From contig NZ_BCMJ01000001.1 of assembly GCF_002583405.1 (NCBI RefSeq), positions 165,438 through 229,437 of the forward strand: 64,000 nucleotides of DNA. The letters are read 5' to 3'. Source of the DNA: Secundilactobacillus silagincola. GTDB lineage: Bacteria; Bacillota; Bacilli; Lactobacillales; Lactobacillaceae. Below are positions 33,046 to 40,729 of this stretch, in pieces. The notes beneath the pieces are model-generated. The model was given only the letters and a program-made list of their open reading frames with translations, was not told where the DNA came from and did not search any database. The number at the start of each line of letters is the position of its first letter. The stretch's first letter is position 1. Both the position numbers and the translations under genes were made by a program.

Positions 33046-35295
33046 ATGCAAGTTGCAGTTAACCGTTTAATTACATTATCAGATAAATTTATTGAAAAAG
33101 TCAAAGCCGAGATCAAACCACACTGGGGCGAACTTGGATGGGTCACTTATAAACGTACATATTCACGTTGGATTGAAGCGGAAAATCGTCACGAAGAGTG
33201 GGATGAAACCGTTAAGCGAGTCGTTGAAGGAAACATTAACTTGGATCCCCGACTTCACGAGGATCACATCGACCCAGAGGTGATCAGTGAACTTGAAACC
33301 GAAGCACAAGACCTCTTTAAGTTAATCTACAGTCTTTCTGCTACACCATCTGGCCGGAACTTATGGATTTCTGGGACGCCATATCAAGAGCGTAACGGTG
33401 ATGCGTTAAACAACTGCTGGTTTATTGCGGTTCGACCACAACCATATGGTGACAGTCACATTGTGCCGGAATATCTTGATCGAGATCAGCCAGCCGTTTC
33501 AATGCCGTTTTCGTTCATGTTTGATCAGTTAATGAAGGGCGGCGGTGTCGGCTTTTCTGTTGTACAAAACAACGTTCAGCAGATTCCAGCCGTAGATAAC
33601 AATGTTCACTTAACCATTTTGGTGGATAAGGCAAGCCAGTCTTACACTGATTCCGTTGCCTTAGGTGCGACTGATAAACAGGAATGGTTGAAAGACCATT
33701 CCCTAGATGAAGGTCGTTACTACAAACTGCCAGATACTCGCGAAGGCTGGGTTTTAGCAAACGCCCACCTTGTGGACATGCACTTCAGTGGGACTAACCC
33801 GGAACACATGAACAACTTGATTTTAGACGTCAGTGACATCCGCCCAAAGGGTGCTAAAATCAAAGGTTTTGGTGGTACAGCTTCCGGCCCAATGCCACTG
33901 ATTGAAATGTTATTTGACACGAATACCCTGCTGAATTCTCGTGTGGGTCAAAAGCTATCTTCAGTGGACTGCACCGATATGGGTAACTTGATTGGTAAAA
34001 CAGTGGTAGCCGGAAACGTGCGGCGCTCTGCAGAATTAGCCTTAGGTTCTAGCGACGACGATGCTTTCATTACCATGAAGCAAGATCAAAAGAAGCTATA
34101 TCACCATCGCTGGGCATCTAATAATAGTGTCGCAGTCGATACGCATAAAACTGATTATACTGCAGTCGCGGATTCTATTTTACACAATGGTGAACCCGGG
34201 ATCGTTAACCTAGAATTATCCAAAAACTATGGTCGCTTGATTGACGGTCGCCAGGAAGGTATTGATGGCGCCGTTGAAGGAACGAACCCCTGTGGCGAGA
34301 TTTCACTAGCTAACGGAGAACCTTGCAACCTCTTCGAAGTCTTCCCTTCCGTTGCAACAGAACAGGGCTTTGACCTTGACCAAGCCTTTACACTAGGAAC
34401 CCGCTTTGCTAAGCGGGTAACCTTTAGTAACTACGATTGGGAAGTTTCCCGCAACGTCATTAATCAAAATCACCGAATCGGCATCTCAATGTCAGGCATT
34501 CAGGACTGGATCCTTAAAGCCTTTGGTAACCGAGTCGTCCGTGGCTTTAAAGATGGCATTGATCCCGAAACCCACGAAGCTATCAAAGAACCCGTTTACG
34601 ACCAACGGGTAGTTGCTAAGTTTGACGAACTTTATCATGATATTGTTGCAGCGGACAACACATACTCCAACACATTGGATTGCGCCCCTTCTGTGAAGCA
34701 TACTACCGTTAAACCATCAGGAACGGTGGCAAAATTAGCCGGCGTTTCCGAAGGCATGCACTTCCATTATGCTGGTTACTTAATTCAACGGATTCGATTC
34801 CAAGACAGTGATCCACTGCTACCAGCATTACGGCTTTCTGGCTACAAGACTGAACCAGACGTTTACACCAAGAATACCGTTTGCGTTGAGTTCCCAGTTC
34901 GGGCTGCTCACGCTGATAGCAAAGAATTTGCTTCTGCAGGAACTGTCTCAATTGAAGAACAATTTGCTACCCAAGCCTTCTTACAGAAATATTGGTCAGA
35001 TAACGCTGTCAGCTGCACGATCACTTTTCAGCCAAAGCAAGAAGGTAGCAAGATTGCTGGCTTGATGAAGCAGTACCGCCACAGCATCAAGTCCACTTCG
35101 TTACTGCCTTACAGTGGTAGCGACTTTAAGCAGGCCCCTAAAGAACCAATTTCAAAGGCCGTTTATGAACAGCATCGCGCCCAGATCACCAATAACGTGA
35201 AGGACGTGTATGACTCACTAAAGACGATGGATAAAAAGGATCTGGATCTGCTTGATCAGTCCGACTGCATCGGCGGTGCTTGCCCAGTTCGGTAG
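33046..35295 (+). CDS. nrdJ: Adenosylcobalamin-dependent ribonucleoside-triphosphate reductase (class II)
   Basis: The 749-residue monomer reduces ribonucleotides to deoxyribonucleotides with a coenzyme-B12 radical and needs no oxygen. It matches the Lactobacillus leichmannii RtpR type: substrate-site NNCWFIAVRP (Cys near 125), radical loop NPCGEISLANGEPCNLFEV with Cys, Glu and second Cys, and the C-terminal redox pair CIGGAC. GAAGGAGG lies before the ATG. I looked for a cobalamin riboswitch in the leader and found none; control appears to be by NrdR. Confidence 0.97.
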   Translation: MQVAVNRLITLSDKFIEKVKAEIKPHWGELGWVTYKRTYSRWIEAENRHEEWDETVKRVVEGNINLDPRLHEDHIDPEVISELETEAQDLFKLIYSLSATPSGRNLWISGTPYQERNGDALNNCWFIAVRPQPYGDSHIVPEYLDRDQPAVSMPFSFMFDQLMKGGGVGFSVVQNNVQQIPAVDNNVHLTILVDKASQSYTDSVALGATDKQEWLKDHSLDEGRYYKLPDTREGWVLANAHLVDMHFSGTNPEHMNNLILDVSDIRPKGAKIKGFGGTASGPMPLIEMLFDTNTLLNSRVGQKLSSVDCTDMGNLIGKTVVAGNVRRSAELALGSSDDDAFITMKQDQKKLYHHRWASNNSVAVDTHKTDYTAVADSILHNGEPGIVNLELSKNYGRLIDGRQEGIDGAVEGTNPCGEISLANGEPCNLFEVFPSVATEQGFDLDQAFTLGTRFAKRVTFSNYDWEVSRNVINQNHRIGISMSGIQDWILKAFGNRVVRGFKDGIDPETHEAIKEPVYDQRVVAKFDELYHDIVAADNTYSNTLDCAPSVKHTTVKPSGTVAKLAGVSEGMHFHYAGYLIQRIRFQDSDPLLPALRLSGYKTEPDVYTKNTVCVEFPVRAAHADSKEFASAGTVSIEEQFATQAFLQKYWSDNAVSCTITFQPKQEGSKIAGLMKQYRHSIKSTSLLPYSGSDFKQAPKEPISKAVYEQHRAQITNNVKDVYDSLKTMDKKDLDLLDQSDCIGGACPVR

Positions 35296-35330
35296 ACATC
35301 AAAACTAATCATCTATAGATTTTTTAAACC

Positions 35331-35390
35331 ATTTAAGACGAATAAACGCCATCCCCTAACTTGGATGGCGTTTATTCGTCTTAAATAGTT
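35331..35390 (+). terminator. Terminator of nrdJ, long perfect hairpin
   Basis: A 24-bp perfectly complementary stem (starting ATTTAAGACGAATAAACGCC) around an 8-nt loop. The T tract is weak, so its unusual length may matter. Confidence 0.75.
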
Positions 35391-35430
35391 GAAATTTGAG
35401 TTGTATCACAGTTCTAAAAACCTAATAAAA

Positions 35431-35473
35431 AAGTTCTGATACCAATCAATTTACATCGATTAATATCAGAACT
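35431..35473 (-). terminator. Terminator of the SDR remnant
   Basis: AAGTTCTGATA pairs perfectly with TATCAGAACTT. Read on the minus strand it ends in T6. Confidence 0.75.
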
Positions 35474-35496
35474 TATTAGATATTTATTAATTGTCA

Positions 35497-35664
35497 TTAA
35501 CCACGTAAGTTAATCATCAAATCAACCTGACCTTGGTCACGCGATTTGATTTTCAATTCATTCTGGGCATTAGTTGTTGCCAGCTTACCCTTCTTGATCA
35601 AGTTTTGAATCAGGCGTTGACCAAAGCTGCTGCTCATTCCTGTAATCATCCAAGTTCGTTTCAT
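35497..35664 (-). pseudogene. Truncated short-chain dehydrogenase
   Basis: The 55-residue frame begins like a complete SDR enzyme (KRTWMITGMSSSFGQRLIQNLIKKG, the NAD(P) TGxxxGxG site). It then loses similarity and stops, where functional members have about 250-280 residues and a YxxxK active site. GGGAG still precedes the ATG and a terminator follows. It is divergent from an HxlR regulator, the usual pairing for such enzymes. I read it as a deletion remnant. Confidence 0.65.
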
Positions 35665-35854
35665 ATGCCCAGCTCCCTTCAAGCTGCTTTAATTGCACAA
35701 TATATTACGCTTAATTTCCACGAAGTCAAGCCTAAAAGACAACTTTTAGGGATTCTGCATCCTTTCTATGACGCCGTTCAAGTGTCTTTACTGGTCACCT
35801 TAATGTGAAGAGACTAGAATTAGGGTTTAATGTAAAAAGAGGAGTTGAACAACG

Positions 35855-36172
35855 TTGCCCATGCGCGATTTAAATATTAGCACCAAAGCTAGCTTAGCAG
35901 TTCTTTCAGATAAGTGGTACGCGTTGATTCTGTTAAATTTAACGTCATCTACCAGCGACTTTATGCAGCTGCGAAATGCCGTTCGTGGTATCTCAACGTT
36001 TAATTTACTGTTAAAGCTTAACGAGTTAACGGCATTGAACCTCGTGACATCGACCAACGACTATCACTATCAGTTGACCTCAGAGGGTCAAGATTTTCAG
36101 CAAACACTATTGGCACTCACTTCATGGGGCAAGCAACAGTTAACGCGCACACTACCCGTTAATCACCGTTGA
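35855..36172 (+). CDS. HxlR-family transcriptional regulator
   Basis: The 105-residue winged-helix protein shows SDKWYALILLNLTSSTSDFMQLRNAVRGISTFNLLLKLNELTALNLV, the HxlR core, and ends with LTSWGKQQ. GGAG lies 11 bp before the TTG at 35855; an ATG two codons later is the alternative. These proteins often sense electrophiles or redox state and control a neighbouring oxidoreductase. Here that neighbour is only an SDR fragment, so the target may be lost. Confidence 0.85.
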   Translation: MPMRDLNISTKASLAVLSDKWYALILLNLTSSTSDFMQLRNAVRGISTFNLLLKLNELTALNLVTSTNDYHYQLTSEGQDFQQTLLALTSWGKQQLTRTLPVNHR

Positions 36173-36237
36173 CCAATTTTGTTGTGCTCCCACCAAGTGC
36201 TAGAATAATAGCATCATCACTAAAGGAGACTCACTTT

Positions 36238-36927
36238 ATGATTTTACAACGTAATAACTTGCCTAACATCAACCAAATTTCCGATGAAATGAGTCGCGTG
36301 TTGGGTGATTATGATGCAACCGAACTACGTCGCTTTTTTGTTTACTATCAGCAGTGCCAAGCCGGTGCCAAAGAGTTTGGTACTAAACTAGAAAACCTCG
36401 ACAGTGAGTTTGAAATGCTTGAGAATCACAACCCGATTCACCATATGGAAACCCGGATGAAGGCACCCCAAAGTTTGATTCGCAAGTTAGCCAAAAAAGG
36501 GTACGATTTTTCAGTTGATGCGGTCAAACATAATATTTTTGACATTGCGGGCGTCCGGGTGATTACTAATTACCTTGATGACATCAAAACCGTTGAACAT
36601 GCGTTGACGAAGCAATCCGATGTTACCCTGTTAAAGCGCAAAGATTACATTTCACATCCCAAACCAAGTGGCTATCGAAGCCTTCACCTCGTTGTTTCTG
36701 TTCCGGTATTCCAGGCCAACGGTCCAATTGAAATCCCCGTTGAGATTCAACTGCGAACTGTGGGAATGGATATGTGGGCAAGCTTGGAACACAAGCTGCG
36801 ATACAAAACAGATGTTGATAAACATCATGTTGAGCAATATGCCAGCCAACTAAAGGGATATTCTACTGAACTCAACCAAATTGAAACCCATATGCAAGAC
36901 ATTTTTAATCATCTGCAAAAAAGTTAA
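36238..36927 (+). CDS. relQ: Small alarmone synthetase, RelQ type
   Basis: The 229-residue protein is a stand-alone (p)ppGpp synthetase without hydrolase domain. The RelA/SpoT synthetase core is seen as IFDIAGVRVITNYLDDI, HPKPSGYRSLHLVVSVPV and IPVEIQLRTVGMDMWASLEHKLRYK, which bind ATP and GDP/GTP. The length and C-terminal helices fit the RelQ/YjbM tetramer. AAGGAG lies before the ATG at 36238. It has no operon partner here; a parS site and a terminator follow. Confidence 0.94.
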   Translation: MILQRNNLPNINQISDEMSRVLGDYDATELRRFFVYYQQCQAGAKEFGTKLENLDSEFEMLENHNPIHHMETRMKAPQSLIRKLAKKGYDFSVDAVKHNIFDIAGVRVITNYLDDIKTVEHALTKQSDVTLLKRKDYISHPKPSGYRSLHLVVSVPVFQANGPIEIPVEIQLRTVGMDMWASLEHKLRYKTDVDKHHVEQYASQLKGYSTELNQIETHMQDIFNHLQKS

Positions 36928-36940
36928 TGATTTGAGGATA

Positions 36941-36956
36941 TGTTTCACGTGAAACA
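36941..36956. promoter_or_regulatory. parS site (ParB/Spo0J binding), perfect
   Basis: TGTTTCACGTGAAACA is a perfect palindrome and an exact match to the Firmicutes parS consensus TGTTNCACGTGAAACA. It lies just behind relQ, before its terminator. Confidence 0.88.
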
Positions 36957-36973
36957 TTTTTATTGTTTGATCT

Positions 36974-37016
36974 AAATAAGTCCTATTCCGATAAAAATTC
37001 AGAATAGGACTTATTT
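36974..37016. terminator. Bidirectional terminator between relQ and the rib operon
   Basis: AAATAAGTCCTATTC pairs perfectly with GAATAGGACTTATTT around a 13-nt loop; A and T tracts lie on both sides. Confidence 0.8.
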
Positions 37017-37062
37017 CATCTCTAAAAATTTACAGTAGTTTGAAAGCTAACCCAGATACTCC

Positions 37063-37524
37063 TTAAAGTTGCTTCTCCAAGTTAATCATTTCAATTAGGC
37101 CATCGGCGCAATCTGCACCCTTGTTACCACCTTTACCGCCAGCACGACTAATTGCTTGATCTAGATTATCAGTGGTTAGCACCCCGAACATCACTGGAAC
37201 AGGCCCATCTAGAGAAACTCGCGCGAGACCGCTGGCAGTCTCCGCACATACATAGTCATAATGTGATGTTTCACCACGAATTACTGCACCCAATGCGATA
37301 ATACCGTCTACTTTACCGCTATCAGCCAGCTTTTGAGCGATTCGCGGCAATTCTAATGCGCCTGGAACGCTAGCGACCGTAATATCAGCATCGGCCACAC
37401 CGTATTTTTCTAATTGTGAAACGGCCCCCTGCTGCAATTTTTCGGTAACAATTTCGTTGAACTGCGCCACAACAATACCAACGCGAACACCGTTACCAAA
37501 TCTCGAATGCGTTAAAATTTGCAT
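37063..37524 (-). CDS. ribH: 6,7-dimethyl-8-ribityllumazine synthase
   Basis: RibH (153 residues) joins the RibA/RibD-derived pyrimidine with 3,4-dihydroxy-2-butanone 4-phosphate. Marks are VGIVVAQFNEIVTEKL, VPGALELPRIAQKL and IALGAVIRGETSHYDYVCAE, including the active-site His. It is last in the rib operon, 4 bp behind ribBA, so the whole riboflavin pathway is in one unit under the FMN riboswitch. Confidence 0.97.
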   Translation of the reverse strand: MQILTHSRFGNGVRVGIVVAQFNEIVTEKLQQGAVSQLEKYGVADADITVASVPGALELPRIAQKLADSGKVDGIIALGAVIRGETSHYDYVCAETASGLARVSLDGPVPVMFGVLTTDNLDQAISRAGGKGGNKGADCADGLIEMINLEKQL

Positions 37525-37528
37525 TTAA

Positions 37529-38734
37529 TCATACCTCCTTCAATAAATGATGAAATTTATTCTTTTTAGCCTTCAAATAGCCTTCATTTTCTTGGGTCAA
37601 GCCGATTTCAAGTGGTATTCGATGATTCACCCTGATGCCATATTGTTCCAATTGCTTAATTTTATCAGGATTATTAGTCATTAAATTAACGGTTGAAGCC
37701 CCTTCCTGACGCAAAATAGCAGCTGCCAGACCATAGTTGCGATCATCCGCAGGTAAGCCTAAATGTAAATTAGCTTCAACCGTATCAAGACCCCGTTCCT
37801 GAAGCTCATAGGCCTTCAACTTGTTTGCCAGCCCGATACCGCGGCCTTCTTGACGTAAATATAGAACCGCTCCACGTCCAGCCAGTTCAATCCGTTTCAA
37901 CGACTCTGCTAGTTGAGCACCGCAATCACACCGTTTTGACCCAAACACGTCCCCCGTCAGACATTCAGAATGAAGCCGAAGTAGTAACGGCTCATCTCCA
38001 GATATCTTTCCTTTAGTAATGAGTAAAGTGGGTTCGCCGTCAACACTTGTTTTAAACGCTTTCAATTTGAAGTCACCGTATTTTGTCGGCAATTCAACGC
38101 TAGCAATCACCTCGATAGCTTTAAGCTGGCGATACTGCTGCAGCTCTTCAATGGTGATCAGTGGTGTCTGGGTGCCTTCTGCATAGGCTTTAAGATCTTT
38201 TCGCCGAGCCATAGTACCATCCTTTTTAAGCACTTCACAAATATAGGCGACCGGCTGAACACCCGCAAGCTTAGCCAAATCAACCGCAGCTTCAGTATGC
38301 CCATCGCGTTCTAACACACCGTTGTCCTTGGCAATTAGGGGAAAAATATGACCTGGGTGATAAAAATCATCAAATTGACTATCAGGCTTAGCCAGCGCCG
38401 CAATGGTAGCAGCCCGATCATAAGCCGAAATACCAGTGGTAGTCGTTCGGACATCGGTACTAATCGTAAAAGCCGTTCCGTAGGCATCCGTAGCATCAGT
38501 CACCATGGATCTCAATCCTAGCCGTTGAGCCACATCAGCGCTCATAGGAACGCATAGGAGCCCCCGCGCTTTCGTCACCATCGTATTCACATTTTCAGGA
38601 GAAACATAATCAGCAAGCCCCACCATGTCACCTTCAGCTTCTCGGTCAAGAGAATCTGCCACAATAATCAGCTTACCTTGCTTAAGGTGCTTAATAGCTG
38701 CTTCGATTTTTTGAGTTAATGCTTGATTCGTCAT
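37529..38734 (-). CDS. ribBA: Bifunctional DHBP synthase / GTP cyclohydrolase II
   Basis: This 401-residue fusion supplies both branches of riboflavin synthesis. Residues 1-200 are RibB: VADSLDREAEGDMVGLADYV (acidic active site) and GHIFPLIAKDNGVLERDGHTEAAVDLAKLAG. Residues 205-401 are RibA: RLHSECLTGDVFGSKRCDCGAQL with the zinc Cys residues and the LRQEGRGIGLANKLKAY signature. Its ATG overlaps the ribE stop by 4 bases. Confidence 0.97.
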   Translation of the reverse strand: MTNQALTQKIEAAIKHLKQGKLIIVADSLDREAEGDMVGLADYVSPENVNTMVTKARGLLCVPMSADVAQRLGLRSMVTDATDAYGTAFTISTDVRTTTTGISAYDRAATIAALAKPDSQFDDFYHPGHIFPLIAKDNGVLERDGHTEAAVDLAKLAGVQPVAYICEVLKKDGTMARRKDLKAYAEGTQTPLITIEELQQYRQLKAIEVIASVELPTKYGDFKLKAFKTSVDGEPTLLITKGKISGDEPLLLRLHSECLTGDVFGSKRCDCGAQLAESLKRIELAGRGAVLYLRQEGRGIGLANKLKAYELQERGLDTVEANLHLGLPADDRNYGLAAAILRQEGASTVNLMTNNPDKIKQLEQYGIRVNHRIPLEIGLTQENEGYLKAKKNKFHHLLKEV

Positions 38735-39333
38735 TGGATTGCTTCCTTTCGCTGTGCGCCCACGATGTACTTACCTAGGACATCCGTTTCAATATTGACT
38801 AAGTCACCAACTTGCCGTTTCCCCAACGTGGTCTGGTTTTGCGTGTAAGGAATGAGGCTGACTGAAAATTGATAAGGTTCGCTTTGCGTCACGGTTAGAC
38901 TCACGCCATCGATTGCGATTGACCCCTTTTTAACAATGTAATCATCATATTCTGGTGCAATTTTAAAGGTCAGCACGCTGGCATTTTGATCCTCAACACG
39001 TTGTACTAACTTTGCTGTTGTATCAACATGACCTAACACAAAGTGACCATCCAAACGTTCCGTTGCACCAAGAGCTGGTTCTAAATTAACTGTGTCACCT
39101 TTTTTCAACTGCCCTAAATTAGTTAGGCGAGTGGTCTCTGGCATCACGTCAACGCAGAGTTGTCCTGGCACCACAGCTGTAACGGTTAAACAGATGCCAT
39201 TGATGGCAAAGCTATCACCGAGTTGCGGGTTTAATTGCGTGAATAAGGGTGACGAAACCGTTAATTTTGCGGTTTCTGCTTGCCTCGTTATTGACACAAC
39301 ATGACCTATTCCCTTGATAATACCTGTAAACAT
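38731..39333 (-). CDS. ribE: Riboflavin synthase alpha chain
   Basis: RibE (200 residues) dismutates two lumazines to riboflavin. It has two homologous barrel domains: MFTGIIKGIGHV...INGICLTVT and HFVLGHVDTTAKL...SIAIDGVSLTVT, with the C-terminal trimerisation helix. It lies directly behind ribD with two bases between the genes and overlaps ribBA, so translation is probably coupled. Confidence 0.97.
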   Translation of the reverse strand: MFTGIIKGIGHVVSITRQAETAKLTVSSPLFTQLNPQLGDSFAINGICLTVTAVVPGQLCVDVMPETTRLTNLGQLKKGDTVNLEPALGATERLDGHFVLGHVDTTAKLVQRVEDQNASVLTFKIAPEYDDYIVKKGSIAIDGVSLTVTQSEPYQFSVSLIPYTQNQTTLGKRQVGDLVNIETDVLGKYIVGAQRKEAIQ

Positions 39334-39335
39334 CC

Positions 39336-40379
39336 CTACACCTTCCTTGTCTGAAGTCGAATATCGGGACCAAGCACCGAAATCGTTGGCGTTTCGAATT
39401 GCGTCTGACTTGTCAGTGACTGTCCAATTGCTGCTGGTAACCCCGCACCACCTAACATCATTGGCGAAATATAGACAACAACGTTATCCACCAATCCAGC
39501 CGCGATAAAAGCAGCCTGAAGATGGCTACCACCCTCAACTAAAAGTGATTGGATGCCTTCACTAGCCAAGTGCTGAACAACAGCTGCAGGCGTCCAACGC
39601 GGCTTTACGAAAACCTGAACATTTTTAGGCAGCGGCCTGGTAGCTGCCATTTCGCTGAAAAACCAGGTAGGTGCAGACTCATCAAACAAGTGACTCTTTG
39701 GGTCTACCTGATCGATATGATGAACCAGTGCCGCTCGAATCGGTGGAAACACCATTGATGACGTTCTCACTGTTAGTCGCGGATTATCAATCGATAGGGT
39801 ATGCTCGCCCACTAAGATCACCTGCTGATGACGTCGTAACTTCTGAACGTCCTGCTGAGCAGCAGTCTGAGTCAGCAACGTTCGCTTCTTCTCAGCACCA
39901 TTAATTTTGCCATCCAACGACATCGCGTATTTCAAAGTCACTAAGGGTCGTCCATGCTGATAAAAATAGTTATACGCTACGTTGAGTCCCTGGCTATCAC
40001 CCAAAACTTTTACCTTGATGCCATGCGCCTTGAGAATTGCAACGCCCTTGCCACTAACGATGGGGTTAGGATCCAGTTGACCTATGATCACCTCAGCGAT
40101 ACCCACTTCCGCTAACCGTTTTGCACAGGGAGGTGTTTTTCCATAGTGACTGCACGGTTCCAGCGTGACATACATGGTTGCACCTTGAGCCTGACTGATA
40201 TCATCCAGCTGAGCCAGTGCGTCAATTTCTGCGTGTCGCTGGCCAAATTGATGATGATAACCAACTGCCAAAACTCGTTGATCCTTCACGATTGCTGCGC
40301 CGACTTGGGGATTGGTCCAGGTATCAGTTCCCCGTTTAGCAACAGCTACTGCTATTTGAAAATACTTTGACTCACACAA
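39336..40379 (-). CDS. ribD: Bifunctional diaminohydroxyphosphoribosylaminopyrimidine deaminase / reductase
   Basis: RibD (347 residues) carries a zinc deaminase domain (HAEIDAL, TLEPCSHYGKTPPCAKRL) and a C-terminal NADPH reductase domain (PLVTLKYAMSLDGKI, LLVEGGSHLQAAF). It is the first gene after the FMN riboswitch. The start is a TTG at 40379 with AGGTG 9 bp upstream; no ATG fits. Confidence 0.96.
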   Translation of the reverse strand: MCESKYFQIAVAVAKRGTDTWTNPQVGAAIVKDQRVLAVGYHHQFGQRHAEIDALAQLDDISQAQGATMYVTLEPCSHYGKTPPCAKRLAEVGIAEVIIGQLDPNPIVSGKGVAILKAHGIKVKVLGDSQGLNVAYNYFYQHGRPLVTLKYAMSLDGKINGAEKKRTLLTQTAAQQDVQKLRRHQQVILVGEHTLSIDNPRLTVRTSSMVFPPIRAALVHHIDQVDPKSHLFDESAPTWFFSEMAATRPLPKNVQVFVKPRWTPAAVVQHLASEGIQSLLVEGGSHLQAAFIAAGLVDNVVVYISPMMLGGAGLPAAIGQSLTSQTQFETPTISVLGPDIRLQTRKV

Positions 40380-40397
40380 ACCTCATTCACCTCACAA

Positions 40398-40427
40398 AAA
40401 AGGCCTCGCATTAAAATGCGGGGCCTC
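40398..40427 (-). terminator. Terminator of the FMN riboswitch
   Basis: AGGCCTCGCAT pairs with ATGCGGGGCCT; on the minus strand T6 follows, just before ribD. Confidence 0.85.
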
Positions 40428-40504
40428 GTTGATTGATAAGCTAAACAAGATTTCATACGGTTACGGTACACAAAAAGTGTACACCAATGGTACGAAATAG
40501 TACT

Positions 40505-40656
40505 TTTCTTCTCCCATCCAGACTTTAACTGTCGGTCCCAGACTCTCACTGGGTCAACCACGCATAACGTGGGTCACGGACTTCAGCCATGTTGCGATTG
40601 CTTGTTCAATCTAACTGTCACCATCGGTCGGGAATTACACCCTGCCCCGAAGAAAT
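40505..40656 (-). promoter_or_regulatory. FMN riboswitch (RFN element)
   Basis: The minus strand shows the conserved blocks CTTCGGGGCAGGGTG, AATTCCCGACCG, a GTGAGAGTCTGGGACCGACAGT segment and AAGTCTGGATGGGAGAAG in the correct order. FMN binding would promote the terminator upstream of ribD. Confidence 0.96.
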
Positions 40657-40729
40657 CTATTCAGTTTTCACGAGTTATCGTACAATGATTACTTTTAAAA
40701 AGCAAGTAACATTACTGGACTTAGTGAAC

